A model generated the notes under the pieces. The model was given only the letters and a program-made list of their open reading frames with translations, was not told the origin of the DNA and searched no databases. A stretch of DNA of 64,000 nt from Olsenella sp. An293. GTDB taxonomy: Bacteria; Actinomycetota; Coriobacteriia; Coriobacteriales; Atopobiaceae. The first letter of the stretch is position 1. Every line of letters starts with the position of its first letter. Positions 31,052-37,989 of the stretch are shown here, piece by piece. The stretch covers positions 1-64,000 of the forward strand of contig NZ_NFIT01000009.1 in the NCBI RefSeq assembly GCF_002159495.1, in the 5' to 3' direction. The position numbers were made by a program, and so were the translations under genes.

Positions 31052-31521
31052 GGGCTAGGTGGCGGCGGAGGTGGTGGGTAGTCCCCGGAGTCCCACGGCT
31101 CGACGTACTCGTCGGGCGCGGGCGCCGGCGCGTCAGCGCCCGGCGCGCAAGCGCCAGAGTCGCGCAAGCGACTCATGCAAGAATCGCTTCGCTTCTCTTC
31201 GCTTCTATTCGCTTTTGACGTTGGTTTTGAGGTCGGTTTAGACCTTGGTTTAGGGGTCGGTTTTGTGGTTGGTTTTTTAGCTGGCCTACCTCCCCTTTTC
31301 CCATTCTCCCTCGCCGTGTTGGCGATCTCCTTCGATAGCTCGGCCTGCTTTCGTATGAGCATGAATCCGAACTCGACCATCTTGTCGCTGAACTCAGGAT
31401 CGACCCCGTCAAAGACGTACTGACACAGCGCCATGATGAAGTCGCTACGCTGATTGCTCGTCTCAAGCGTCTTGAGCGCGTCGTAGTAGCTGTCCCAGAA
31501 CTTGAAGCTGTCGGTTGCCAC
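31048..31521 (-). CDS. DUF6291-like phage replication protein
   Basis: 157 residues. SFKFWDSYYDALKTLETSNQRSDFIMALCQYVFDGVDPEFSDKMVEFGFMLIRKQAELSKEIANTARENGKRGGRP is the known phage pattern (DUF6291) of a helical domain ending in GKRGGRP. A low-complexity linker of KPT/KPS repeats (about 80-103) and a Pro-rich tail follow. GTG 31521 with GGAGG. It likely loads the helicase encoded next. Confidence 0.75.
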   Translation of the reverse strand: MATDSFKFWDSYYDALKTLETSNQRSDFIMALCQYVFDGVDPEFSDKMVEFGFMLIRKQAELSKEIANTARENGKRGGRPAKKPTTKPTPKPRSKPTSKPTSKANRSEEKRSDSCMSRLRDSGACAPGADAPAPAPDEYVEPWDSGDYPPPPPPPSP

Positions 31522-31545
31522 GTCTCACCTCCTCGCGGCATGGGA

Positions 31546-31565
31546 GGGGCCTCCGAAGAGGCCCC
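31546..31565 (-). terminator. UUCG-type hairpin between ssb-like and replication genes
   Basis: GGGGCCTC-TTCG-GAGGCCCC on the minus strand: an 8-bp GC stem closed by a stable TTCG loop. No T run follows, so it may be a partial terminator or an mRNA processing or stability element. Confidence 0.5.
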
Positions 31566-31594
31566 GTCGATTCGTCAGCTTTTAAAGCGTTAGC

Positions 31595-32305
31595 TTAAAA
31601 TGGAATGTCATCGTCCGCGATGTCGGGCGTGGGCGCCGGGGGCGCGACCACGGGTGCGGGAGCTGCCTGAGCTGGCGCCGAGGCAGGAGCTGGGGCGACG
31701 GGCTGCGGGGCAGGGGCCGGCGGGGCCTTGACCACCTGCTGCTCGGGCGGGTACGGGGTGCCCTGAAGCTCCTTGGGGCGCGCGTCGCGGCGCTCGGTGA
31801 GCTTGGGGTCGAAGTTCCCGGCGATCGCGTCGGCCGCCGGCAGCACGTAGGAGAGCTCGACGCCCTCGCGCTGCTGTCCTGCGTACTTTCCGCGCTTGGG
31901 CACCTTGAGATAGTGCCGGAAGACGCAGCCGACCCACTTGCCCGCGAGCTGCTGCTCGCCTCCGTCGACGTCCTGGTAGACGAAGCCCTTGTTCTGCGTG
32001 GTCTGCTCCACGGCCTCGACGAGGGCCTTGTACTTCGCCCAGTCGATGCCGGGGGCGTCGTAGGCGCTGACGAAGTAGCGGTAGGTATGACGCCAGTGCT
32101 GCTCGGGGTCGGCGAGGTCCTGCGTGTACATGAGCTTCTTGGTGCCAGGGTCGAGGACGTTGAGGACAAGACCGATGTAGGGGTTCGCCTCCTCCGTGCC
32201 ATCGATTACTGCATGGATGAGGCAGGCATAGCCGCCGGGGGCGAGCATGCCGCCCGCGCCCCCCTGCTTCGCCGTCACGCCCTGAAGGTTTCCGTTTGCT
32301 CGCAT
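31595..32305 (-). CDS. DUF669-like single-strand DNA-binding protein
   Basis: 236 residues. The core (AGGMLAPGGYACLIHAVIDG, HTYRYFVSAYDAPGIDWAKYKALVEAVEQTTQNKGFVY, WVGCVFRHYLKVPKRGKYAG) fits DUF669-type phage ssDNA-binding proteins. A long Ala/Pro linker (about 180-225) ends in DIADDDIPF, the acidic tip used by SSB proteins to recruit partners. It lies after recT. ATG 32305 with GGAGAG. Confidence 0.82.
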   Translation of the reverse strand: MRANGNLQGVTAKQGGAGGMLAPGGYACLIHAVIDGTEEANPYIGLVLNVLDPGTKKLMYTQDLADPEQHWRHTYRYFVSAYDAPGIDWAKYKALVEAVEQTTQNKGFVYQDVDGGEQQLAGKWVGCVFRHYLKVPKRGKYAGQQREGVELSYVLPAADAIAGNFDPKLTERRDARPKELQGTPYPPEQQVVKAPPAPAPQPVAPAPASAPAQAAPAPVVAPPAPTPDIADDDIPF

Positions 32306-32317
32306 GAATTTCTCTCC

Positions 32318-33010
32318 TTAGCTCTCGTCCTGCGCCATCCTGCGCGGGTCGTACTCCTTGATGAAGTCGTCTACGGCGTCGATGTCGGGCTCGTCGTAAT
32401 CGAAGTCCGGCACCTCGGGCTCGGGCACGTCGTAGCTGACGGCCCTCGGGTCCTCGGCGGGCATCTCCTCGGCGACGTAGGTGCCCTTGAAGCACCCCGG
32501 GTAGAGCTCGCGCAGCGCCTGCGCCTTTGCGACCTTGCGGATCATGGTCGCGGGCTTTGACTCCCACATGGAGTTGTCCTGGGCGTACTCCTCGAGGGGA
32601 ACCTCGATGTGCACCGGGTGGCCGCGCCCCTTGTCGTAGGCCGTCGCCCATCCGCCGACGATGGCCCATCCCTTTGGCACCACGCAGCCGTCGAACCTCT
32701 TGAGGTCGGCGTCGCCGTAGCTCGCGATGACGCCGGACTCCATGCCGTCGTAGCCCTCCTGCATGGCTGCGACGCGCTGGTAGTAGTCGATGCTCGGCAT
32801 GATGGTCGGGTGCCCCTTGAAGACGCCGATGTGGCAGTCCCCGGCGAGCGGGTTCATGCGCAGTGCGGCGCAGCGGGCCATGATCATCGCGACGTTGCGG
32901 TCGGTCATGGCGGGCCGGTCCTTGGCGCTCACCAGCTCCTCGATGACCTTCTTTGGCGTGAGCTCGAACTCGAGCCCGTCCGTGGTCGTGTACTTCACGA
33001 TCTCTGACAC
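32318..33010 (-). CDS. RecT-family single-strand annealing protein
   Basis: 230 residues. VAMIMARCAALRMNPLAGDCHIGVFKGHPTIMPSIDYYQRVAAMQEGYDGMESGVI and MWESKPATMIRKVAKAQALRELYPGCFKGTYVAEEM are diagnostic for RecT/Bet. GTG 33010 with GGAGG. It anneals complementary strands in phage recombination, together with the ssDNA-binding protein and a nuclease nearby. Confidence 0.9.
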   Translation of the reverse strand: MSEIVKYTTTDGLEFELTPKKVIEELVSAKDRPAMTDRNVAMIMARCAALRMNPLAGDCHIGVFKGHPTIMPSIDYYQRVAAMQEGYDGMESGVIASYGDADLKRFDGCVVPKGWAIVGGWATAYDKGRGHPVHIEVPLEEYAQDNSMWESKPATMIRKVAKAQALRELYPGCFKGTYVAEEMPAEDPRAVSYDVPEPEVPDFDYDEPDIDAVDDFIKEYDPRRMAQDES

Positions 33011-33020
33011 TTGGTCCTCC

Positions 33021-33368
33021 TTAAAACCTGTATTCCTTGCTCTCCCCCGCCCTGCGGTAGCTCCCGTGGTACCCGCTCATGCGCACGCAGCGCATCACGG
33101 CGGGCATGTCGCTCTCGTCTGCCACGAGGTGTTCGACGCCGTCGAGGCGGTAGACCGAGCAGGACTCGCGGTCGGTCGGGCCACGCGGCACGGCGAGCCT
33201 CATTCCGTAGAGCGTTCGGTCCATGACGTGGCGGTCGTCGCCCTCGGCGAAGACGTCCCGGAATAGGCCGTCCGCGTAGACCCACCACGGGCGGGGCTGT
33301 CCCTCGGCCCACTCCCTGCGCTCCTCCACCTGCCGCCTGAGCCGCGCCTGCCAGCCCTCGTCCCTCAC
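33021..33368 (-). CDS. Hypothetical protein next to recT
   Basis: 115 residues from GTG 33368 (GTGA overlap with the nuclease gene). PWWVYADGLFRDVFAEGDDRHVMDRTLYGMRLAVPRGP and VEHLVADESDMPAVMRCVRM show no known family. It lies between a nuclease and recT, so a recombination accessory is possible but unproven. Confidence 0.6.
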   Translation of the reverse strand: MRDEGWQARLRRQVEERREWAEGQPRPWWVYADGLFRDVFAEGDDRHVMDRTLYGMRLAVPRGPTDRESCSVYRLDGVEHLVADESDMPAVMRCVRMSGYHGSYRRAGESKEYRF

Positions 33369-33811
33369 CGGTCGCCCCGCATGAGCGCGCACGCCGTCGA
33401 GTAGGGCATGCACACCCACGTCTCGTCCGAGGCGTCGAGCCACCCGTCGCAGACCATGAGAGGCAGGGCGATTCGCGCGAGGTCGCGCATCGTCACCCAG
33501 CAGAAGGCCTCGCCGACCGAGTGGTTGAAGTTCTTGACCACGAGCAGGGCGAAGTCGGCGTCGGCGTTCTCGCGCTCGTCGAGCGTCTGCCGCTGGTACT
33601 CCGCGAGCGCCTTGGCGCCCATGTCGCGGACGCGCTTGCACTCGATGATGCCCTCGTAGCCGTGCGCGAAGAGGCCGTGGATGTCGCCCATGTCCTTGGA
33701 TCCGTGGAGGGCGCGGCGCTCTATGCGCTCGTCCCCGAGCTGCGACCTGGTGTAGCGCACGACGTCGGTCTCCCACGCCGTGCCGAGCGCCTTGGGCTTG
33801 GTCTTAGGCAT
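33365..33811 (-). CDS. PD-(D/E)XK nuclease, Holliday-junction-resolvase-like
   Basis: 148 residues. KALGTAWETDVVRYTRSQLGD, then GSKDMGDIHGLFAHGYEGIIECKRVRDMG give the E...D...E-x-K pattern of the PD-(D/E)XK fold (GD, then IIECK). Probable role: cutting recombination intermediates. ATG 33811 overlaps the upstream gene by 8 nt. Confidence 0.78.
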   Translation of the reverse strand: MPKTKPKALGTAWETDVVRYTRSQLGDERIERRALHGSKDMGDIHGLFAHGYEGIIECKRVRDMGAKALAEYQRQTLDERENADADFALLVVKNFNHSVGEAFCWVTMRDLARIALPLMVCDGWLDASDETWVCMPYSTACALMRGDR

Positions 33812-34043
33812 CGGTCACCTCGTAGACATTGCAGTTCGAGAAGTCGATGCGGAACCTCCGCCCTCCCTGCTCCCTGACCTCTTCCCCCTTGGACCATTTC
33901 GTCCACCAGTCGTGGTCGTTGTAGCCGGTCCATCTAAGGTCTATGAAGTGCCCGGACATTCCGTCGTCGTACTTGAGGAACCTCCAGAAGAGGTCGTTAC
34001 CGAGCATGTCCCGCTCGGCCTGTCCGATAAGCCTCCCGCTCAC
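33804..34043 (-). CDS. Small hypothetical early protein
   Basis: 79 residues: GQAERDMLGNDLFWRFLKYDDGMSGHFIDLRWTGYNDHDWWTKWSKG and RRFRIDFSNCNVYEVTDA. Aromatic-rich; no known motif. GTG 34043 overlaps the upstream stop. Confidence 0.6.
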   Translation of the reverse strand: MSGRLIGQAERDMLGNDLFWRFLKYDDGMSGHFIDLRWTGYNDHDWWTKWSKGEEVREQGGRRFRIDFSNCNVYEVTDA

Positions 34044-34561
34044 TCCTCACCACCACCGAGCAGGCCCACGACGGCGGACGGCAGCTCCGCTCCGAGCGCC
34101 GCGCCGACCTTCTTGACGTCCACGCGCAATGTCGTGCCGAGCCACGCGGCGGGCCTCTCGTAGTCTTCGACGCGGCACCCGTCCGGCAGCTCGCCGTCGA
34201 CGGTGGCGGCGTCGACAATCGCCTGCCGGGTCTTGGGGTCGGCGAGCAGACGCCCAAGAGCGTCGCGCCCGCCATCGGAGTTGCGCAGCCAGTAGAGCAG
34301 TTCCCCACCGTCGCTCACCACGACGCGCGTGCCGCTCTCGGGCTTGGAGAGGCGCGCCGAGAGCGTGCCGACCTCCTGCCCGTTGATGACGATGCGGCGG
34401 CGGTCGGTGCCGTCCTGCTCGAAGTCCGCCCTGAGCGCGTCGTCGCACTCGGTGCGCAGCGTCGGCGCCCCGTGCGCCCCGCCGCGCGGGTTGGTCATCT
34501 CCTTGATCGCCTTGCCCATGGCCTCGGCCACGGCGAGGCGCTGAATGTCCGTCAGCTCCAT
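34040..34561 (-). CDS. Hypothetical early protein
   Basis: 173 residues, ATG directly after the upstream stop. N-terminal helix (DIQRLAVAEAMGKAIKEMTN), middle RRIVINGQEVGTLSARLSKPESGTRVVVSDGGELLYWL and a C-terminal Gly-rich end. The middle resembles DUF-type phage proteins with an INGxxVGxLSxR start. Function unknown. Confidence 0.6.
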   Translation of the reverse strand: MELTDIQRLAVAEAMGKAIKEMTNPRGGAHGAPTLRTECDDALRADFEQDGTDRRRIVINGQEVGTLSARLSKPESGTRVVVSDGGELLYWLRNSDGGRDALGRLLADPKTRQAIVDAATVDGELPDGCRVEDYERPAAWLGTTLRVDVKKVGAALGAELPSAVVGLLGGGEE

Positions 34562-34825
34562 CTAGTCCCTCCTCGGGGTGAAGCATTCCTCTATGTCTTC
34601 TGAGTTCGAGCGGTCGACAACGTAGGGCGTGCCGTCCCATTCGCACGACCCGCAGAAGGACAGCACTTGCTCCGCCTCGACAGATAGCCCGAGCGTCCCG
34701 CCAAACTCGCGGAAGTAGGCGCAGTTGACGCACCTGCGCTCGACCGGTTGCTCCGCCATGTGCCGCTCCGCCGCGCCCAGCACGCAGCTCTCCGCAGCGC
34801 GCACGGCCTCAGCCTCGCTCTGCAC
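34562..34825 (-). CDS. Small Cys-containing early protein
   Basis: 87 residues. RRCVNCAYFREFGGTLGLSVEAEQVLSFCGSCEWDG has CxxC...CxxC spacing for a zinc site. GTG 34825 lies inside the preceding gene behind GGAGGAG. Function unknown. Confidence 0.6.
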   Translation of the reverse strand: MQSEAEAVRAAESCVLGAAERHMAEQPVERRCVNCAYFREFGGTLGLSVEAEQVLSFCGSCEWDGTPYVVDRSNSEDIEECFTPRRD

Positions 34826-34991
34826 GTCGCTCCTCCTCCCTGTGCCACGCCTGCGTGACGCGCGTCTCCGGAACGCCCGCCTTGGACGCGACCTGCCACG
34901 CGGTGAAGCCGCGTCGCAGCATCTCGTGGGCCCAGCGCTCCCACTTGGGCGCGGCCGCGTCGGGCGGCATCTTCGTCCATCGCTTGGCCAT
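34809..34991 (-). CDS. Small HTH protein
   Basis: 60 residues: PKWERWAHEMLRRGFTAWQVASKAGVPETRVTQAWHREEER, a compact HTH. ATG 34991 follows the upstream TAG directly. Similar in size and pattern to the protein at 29781-29975. Confidence 0.6.
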   Translation of the reverse strand: MAKRWTKMPPDAAAPKWERWAHEMLRRGFTAWQVASKAGVPETRVTQAWHREEERRAERG

Positions 34992-35120
34992 CTACGCCAC
35001 CACCATGCTGGCGAGGGCGCAGATCGCAAAGAGAGCCAGCGCCACGCGCGGGTGGGCGTCGAGCCACGCCCCGGCGCGGACCATGGCGGGGTGCGTGCCG
35101 GCGATGATCTCTAGGAGCAT
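34992..35120 (-). CDS. Tiny membrane protein (42 residues)
   Basis: LLEIIAGTHPAMVRAGAWLD, then HPRVALALFAICALASMVV: one C-terminal membrane helix. ATG 35120 overlaps the excisionase-like gene. Function unknown. Confidence 0.5.
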   Translation of the reverse strand: MLLEIIAGTHPAMVRAGAWLDAHPRVALALFAICALASMVVA

Positions 35121-35341
35121 GCGACCACCTCCGGCGCCTCCATGACGGCCCTGAGCTGCGAGACGTAGACCATGCGGCCTCGCTGGCAGCCCATCGGCAT
35201 GCAGCTGGGCAGGATTCCGCGCCGCACGCGGGCGTTGATGACGTGCGTGCTGTAGCCCGTGAGCTGGGCGGCCCTGCGCACGCTCACCGGGTGCTCCCCC
35301 GACTCGGGGGCGGGAATCTCGTAGTCGTTCGGTATAATCAT
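35111..35341 (-). CDS. Excisionase-like / MerR-type HTH protein
   Basis: 76 residues, first gene of the leftward early operon. PVSVRRAAQLTGYSTHVINARVRRGILPSCMPMGCQRGRMVYVSQLRAVM has the winged-helix arrangement of phage excisionases (R-x-A-A-x-L-x-G then G-R-x-x-Y/R-x-x-x-L). ATG 35341 with AAGGTGG. Could act in excision or as an early regulator. Confidence 0.65.
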   Translation of the reverse strand: MIIPNDYEIPAPESGEHPVSVRRAAQLTGYSTHVINARVRRGILPSCMPMGCQRGRMVYVSQLRAVMEAPEVVACS

Positions 35342-35761
35342 CTCGACCACCTTCCATTGGTCGCGGCCTCGCGGTGTGCCAGCACCACGGGGCCATCTTT
35401 CTGTCTCTCCGGCGCGCACGCCGGCAAATCCACGCGCCCACCACGGCGACGGCTCGCCGAGTCATGAGGGGTGCGCACGGGAGGAGAGGAGCATGGCAGG
35501 CCCTTTGCCCGTGCGCCCGCAAGCCGCCACCGTGGCTGGCGCGCGCAGTGCTTTCGAGAGCGCCGGGGTCGGCGCACGGCACCTTGCGGTGGGAACGCCC
35601 GTGCGCCCATCCAGGCGCTCTCGACTCGTGCGGGTCGTCGCAACGGAGCCCGCACCGACGGTTTCCTTCTTTGGGGAAGCCGACAAACCCTGATTCACTG
35701 ACCCCGCCCGGGCGGCTCTCTGACCGTCGCTAAACACCTTGTCGGGGCTGTCTATGTTTGT
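35342..35761. other. Gene-free region before the leftward early operon
   Basis: About 420 nt with no convincing gene; the + strand open frames here have no ribosome site and low-complexity Arg/Ser/Pro composition. It must hold the early leftward promoter, yet no good -10/-35 pair is seen. Visible structure: GCCCGTGCGCCC occurs twice (about 35507 and 35598), CCGGCG/CGCCGG and CCGCCCGGGCGG palindromes. It could also contain a replication origin; not shown. Confidence 0.5.
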
Positions 35762-35767
35762 TTAGTT
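35754..35767 (+). repeat. 14-bp operator-like repeat, left copy
   Basis: ATGTTTGTTTAGTT overlaps the stop codon of the small XRE gene. An exact inverted copy is at 35987-36000, upstream of the same gene. Confidence 0.7.
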
Positions 35768-35959
35768 GACCTCTTCAGGCAAAAAAATATCCGCGAGGTC
35801 ACAGTGCAGGAATGAGCAGACCGCCTTGGCTTGCTCGATGCTCATCTTCTCCTGCTTGTTCTCGTAACGGCTGTACGTTTGCCGAGATACGCCCAGGTGT
35901 TCGGCCACGGCCTTCTGCTTGACGCCTCGGCTCTCTCTGACTGCTTTGAGCGTGTTCAT
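35762..35959 (-). CDS. Small XRE regulator (Cro-like)
   Basis: 65 residues, an almost pure HTH_3: LKAVRESRGVKQKAVAEHLGVSRQTYSRYENKQEKMSIEQAKAVCSFLHCDLADIF. ATG 35959 has AGGAGGG upstream. It is divergent from the S24 repressor and points towards the early operon, the position of Cro. Exact 14-bp inverted repeats lie at both of its ends. Confidence 0.88.
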   Translation of the reverse strand: MNTLKAVRESRGVKQKAVAEHLGVSRQTYSRYENKQEKMSIEQAKAVCSFLHCDLADIFLPEEVN

Positions 35960-35986
35960 TTCCCTCCTCTCGACGCTGTCGATGGT

Positions 35987-36000
35987 AACTAAACAAACAT
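35987..36000 (-). repeat. 14-bp operator-like repeat, right copy
   Basis: AACTAAACAAACAT on the + strand, the exact reverse complement of 35754-35767. It lies in the divergent promoter region, between the TTGACA of the leftward promoter (36011-36006) and its gene, so it would block that promoter when bound. Confidence 0.7.
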
Positions 36001-36028
36001 TGGCGTGTCAAGTTAAATCGCCTAAAAT
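36000..36028 (+). promoter_or_regulatory. Repressor promoter (and divergent XRE promoter)
   Basis: + strand: TTGGCG (36000-36005), 17 nt, TAAAAT (36023-36028), about 30 nt before the repressor ATG. On the minus strand a perfect TTGACA (36011-36006) overlaps it, with a weak TTACCA 17 nt further on. The two divergent promoters therefore overlap and should exclude each other. Confidence 0.72.
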
Positions 36029-36058
36029 GTTGTAAAAAGTTGACCGAGAGGAGAAGAC

Positions 36059-36703
36059 ATGTCGGTCGGCACAAACATCAAGCAGCTCAGAGACAGAGCT
36101 GGGATGACCCAAGAGGAGCTTGCCGAAAAGCTGGGCGTAGCGCGATCGACCGTCACCCAATGGGAGAACGGATGGTCCAACCCTCGAATGGGAATGGTTC
36201 AGAAGCTCGCCGGAGTGTTTCACGTCACCTCGTCTGACATAGTCTCTGACGAGCCGGTAAAGTCTCAACTCCCCGCCAACGCCATCCCCGTGCGCGGCAC
36301 CTCCGCGATGGTCCCCGTCCGCGTGCTCGGCCGCACCCACGCTGGCGATCGCATGGACGAGGACGAGAGCGACTATGACGCGGAGTTCCCCGAGGGCGTG
36401 GTCTCTCGACACCCCGGGTGCTTCGCGCTAAAGGTCGAGGGAGACTGCATGAACCGCCGTTACCCAGACGGATGCCTCATACTCGTGGACCCCGACATGG
36501 AGCCGTTGAACGGGCGAGCCGTGGTCGCCGAGTTCGAGGACGGGCGCAGCGTGCTCCGCTGCTACTACCGTGGTCAGTCGTCGCTCATGCTTACTGCCGA
36601 CAGCTTTTCTGAACATGAGGACATCATCCTCACCGGGGAGGACCCGGTAAGGCTCATTGGTGTGGTTGTTTGGTTCCAAGCAGACAAGGAAGAAGGAGAG
36701 TAG
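36059..36703 (+). CDS. Phage repressor, S24 family, with altered catalytic residues
   Basis: 214 residues. N-terminal XRE HTH (IKQLRDRAGMTQEELAEKLGVARSTVTQWENGWSNP, 6-42) and a LexA/CI-like C-terminal domain. RTHAGDRM has the Ala-Gly bond where CI and LexA are cut. The nucleophile motif reads VEGDCMN (Cys for the Ser of VEGNSM), and the Lys position reads SVLRCYY (Arg). Either it is not self-cleaved or it uses a Cys. ATG 36059 with GAGAGGAG. Keeps the phage lysogenic; sits opposite the Cro-like gene. Confidence 0.92.
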   Translation: MSVGTNIKQLRDRAGMTQEELAEKLGVARSTVTQWENGWSNPRMGMVQKLAGVFHVTSSDIVSDEPVKSQLPANAIPVRGTSAMVPVRVLGRTHAGDRMDEDESDYDAEFPEGVVSRHPGCFALKVEGDCMNRRYPDGCLILVDPDMEPLNGRAVVAEFEDGRSVLRCYYRGQSSLMLTADSFSEHEDIILTGEDPVRLIGVVVWFQADKEEGE

Positions 36704-36705
36704 CT

Positions 36706-36795
36706 ATGGGACTTTTCGATAGAGCAAAGGAGATGGCGTCTGGCGCCGCGAACTCCGCCCAAGAGAGCGCGCGTCTCGGAGCCTGTTCCGTCTGA
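36706..36795 (+). CDS. 29-residue ORF after the repressor
   Basis: MGLFDRAKEMASGAANSAQE plus SARLGACSV. GGAGAG of the repressor end supplies a ribosome site 6 nt upstream. It reads like the start of a longer helical protein, and downstream DNA (about 36848-36890) codes VVKYIKEKEREDG in one frame, so it may be the remnant of a deleted gene. Alternatively a leader peptide. Confidence 0.4.
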   Translation: MGLFDRAKEMASGAANSAQESARLGACSV

Positions 36796-36834
36796 CGTGA
36801 GCAAGGCGGTGTGACGGGAGCGGAATGCTCACGT
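36795..36834 (+). other. Hairpin directly after the 29-residue ORF
   Basis: ACGTGAGCA (36795-36803) and TGCTCACGT (36826-36834) form a perfect 9-bp stem that starts on the stop codon. No T run follows. Possible attenuator or deletion scar. Confidence 0.5.
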
Positions 36835-36885
36835 GGTCGCTCGCGCCGGGCGTTGTGAAGTACATCAAGGAAAAGGAGAGAGAAG

Positions 36886-37251
36886 ATGGCTGAGTCACCC
36901 GACATGCTCAACTGGACGTTCGTGTCAGAGTGCGACATCCCAAAGGATGCCGCGGACGTCATGGTCCCCGGAGAAAAGGCAATCGCAGCCTATAAGACCG
37001 TGCGCGACGTCGCGATCATCACGGACAAGCGGCTGATCATGAGGGACGCGCAGGGCATCACCGGAAAGAAGGTCGAGGTCTACTCGCTCCCATGGAAGTC
37101 CGTAGACATGTGGTCGAGCGAGAACCAGGGGCACTTCGACATCAACAGCGAGCTTGAGTTCTGGACCCGCGCCGGGCACGTCAAGCTGAAGCTTCAGGGC
37201 AAGGTCGACGTGAGAAGGCTCGACCGCGTCATAGGGCAGTACGTCCTCTAG
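36886..37251 (+). CDS. Bacterial PH-domain protein
   Basis: 121 residues. IPKDAADVMVPGEKAIAAYKTVRDVAIITDKRLIMRDAQGITGKKVEVYSLPWKSVDMWSSENQG then LEFWTRAGHVKLKLQGKVDVRRL is the bPH fold (strand pattern with T-D-K-R-L-I and Y-S-L-P-W-x-x-V). ATG 36886 with AAGGAGAG. It is expressed with the repressor, so it may change the lysogen (for example exclude other phages); no direct evidence. Confidence 0.82.
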   Translation: MAESPDMLNWTFVSECDIPKDAADVMVPGEKAIAAYKTVRDVAIITDKRLIMRDAQGITGKKVEVYSLPWKSVDMWSSENQGHFDINSELEFWTRAGHVKLKLQGKVDVRRLDRVIGQYVL

Positions 37252-37260
37252 CCACAAAAA

Positions 37261-37307
37261 ACCGCCCCGCTCCCCTTTTGCTTGGCGGCGTCGGGGAGCG
37301 AGGCGGT
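37261..37307 (-). terminator. 15-bp hairpin with a T run on the minus strand
   Basis: 37261-37275 and 37293-37307 pair (one mismatch). Five A precede it on the + strand (37256-37260), so the T run serves transcription from the right. For the + strand PH-domain gene it forms a strong hairpin without a T run. Confidence 0.6.
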
Positions 37308-37333
37308 GAGAGATGGGAGCGCGGCCCCGCGGG

Positions 37334-37348
37334 GTCCGCCAAGACAAG
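37334..37348 (+). repeat. 15-bp direct repeat, copy 1
   Basis: GTCCGCCAAGACAAG, identical to 37964-37978. It lies upstream of the membrane-protein gene; copy 2 lies upstream of the integrase. Confidence 0.65.
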
Positions 37349-37370
37349 CCTGCGAGCGCGTTGAGGGGAG

Positions 37371-37829
37371 GTGACGTTTGGATTGCCCGAGGTAACCTTC
37401 ACGGAGGTCGGTCCGCTCGGGGCAATTGCCATGGTCATTGCGGCATTCGTCATGAAGACTGCATCTGACCTCATCGTGTCGAGGGGGCGCATGAGGCTCC
37501 TCGCCGAACGAGTGGAGCTCATAGAGCGCCTATCAGCACTCGACCTGTCGGACAAGGAGCGGGCGTGGGTCGAGAGGTACAGGGAGCAGACCGTCTCGAA
37601 CCTCCCCGTCAGGATGTTCGAGCCGAAGTTCGGTCCGCCCGACTACATCCTCTTTGCGTGGCTCCTCGGGTCCGCCGCGATCGTTCTTCTCGGTGGAACG
37701 TGGGCGATGCTCATCGTCTTCTCGGCTGCGGCCCTAGCGCTCGGCGTCACGGCGTCGGTGTCGTACAGCGCTGGAAGGAGGGCGGAGTCAGGGAAGGGGA
37801 AGGACCTCGGAGCCGGTGACGGCCTTTAG
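37371..37829 (+). CDS. Lysogeny-region membrane protein
   Basis: 152 residues with hydrophobic segments at about 15-35, 93-112 and 115-133 (LGAIAMVIAAFVM, FAWLLGSAAIVLLGG, AMLIVFSAAALALGVTASV) around a charged central part (RMRLLAERVELIERLSALDLSDKERAWVERYREQ). GGGGAGG supports GTG 37371 (close) or TTG 37380. Orientation with the repressor suggests expression in lysogens. No family recognised. Confidence 0.65.
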   Translation: MTFGLPEVTFTEVGPLGAIAMVIAAFVMKTASDLIVSRGRMRLLAERVELIERLSALDLSDKERAWVERYREQTVSNLPVRMFEPKFGPPDYILFAWLLGSAAIVLLGGTWAMLIVFSAAALALGVTASVSYSAGRRAESGKGKDLGAGDGL

Positions 37830-37913
37830 GATGAGCGCCCAGAGAAGGTAGAGGACGGGAAACCCGATGATCCAGATGCACGCCTTGATTCTGACTTCTT
37901 CGAGCTCGTCCAT
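37788..37913 (-). CDS. 41-residue membrane protein, convergent
   Basis: MDELEEVRIKACIWIIGFPV plus LYLLWALILKAVTGSEVLPLP: an acidic N-terminus and one membrane helix. ATG 37913. It converges on and overlaps the membrane-protein gene by 42 nt and has its own extended -10 promoter. Likely real, function unknown. Confidence 0.6.
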   Translation of the reverse strand: MDELEEVRIKACIWIIGFPVLYLLWALILKAVTGSEVLPLP

Positions 37914-37925
37914 GCCCGCCCCTTA

Positions 37926-37949
37926 GTCCGACTACGGACGATTATAGCA
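37926..37949 (-). promoter_or_regulatory. Extended -10 promoter with operator over the start site
   Basis: Minus strand TTGC-TATAAT (37950-37941): perfect -10 with TGn extension. GTCCG-ACTA-CGGAC (37926-37939) is a perfect 5-bp inverted repeat over the expected transcription start. It drives the 41-residue membrane protein. Confidence 0.7.
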
Positions 37950-37952
37950 ATC

Positions 37953-37989
37953 CGCCCACGTGCGTCCGCCAAGACAAGGCACGTGGGCG
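37953..37989 (+). repeat. 10-bp inverted repeat enclosing the 15-bp repeat
   Basis: CGCCCACGTG (37953-37962) and CACGTGGGCG (37980-37989) are perfect arms around copy 2 of GTCCGCCAAGACAAG (37964-37978). A second hairpin, GAGCGCGG/CCGCGCTC, follows at about 37992-38019. Both lie directly upstream of the integrase and may regulate it or bind the integrase. Confidence 0.65.

Noticed and set aside
35374-35733. Open frames on the + strand in the gene-free region before the early operon
   Set aside because: No ribosome site, Arg/Ser/Pro/His low-complexity composition, overlapping frames equally long; treated as non-coding.
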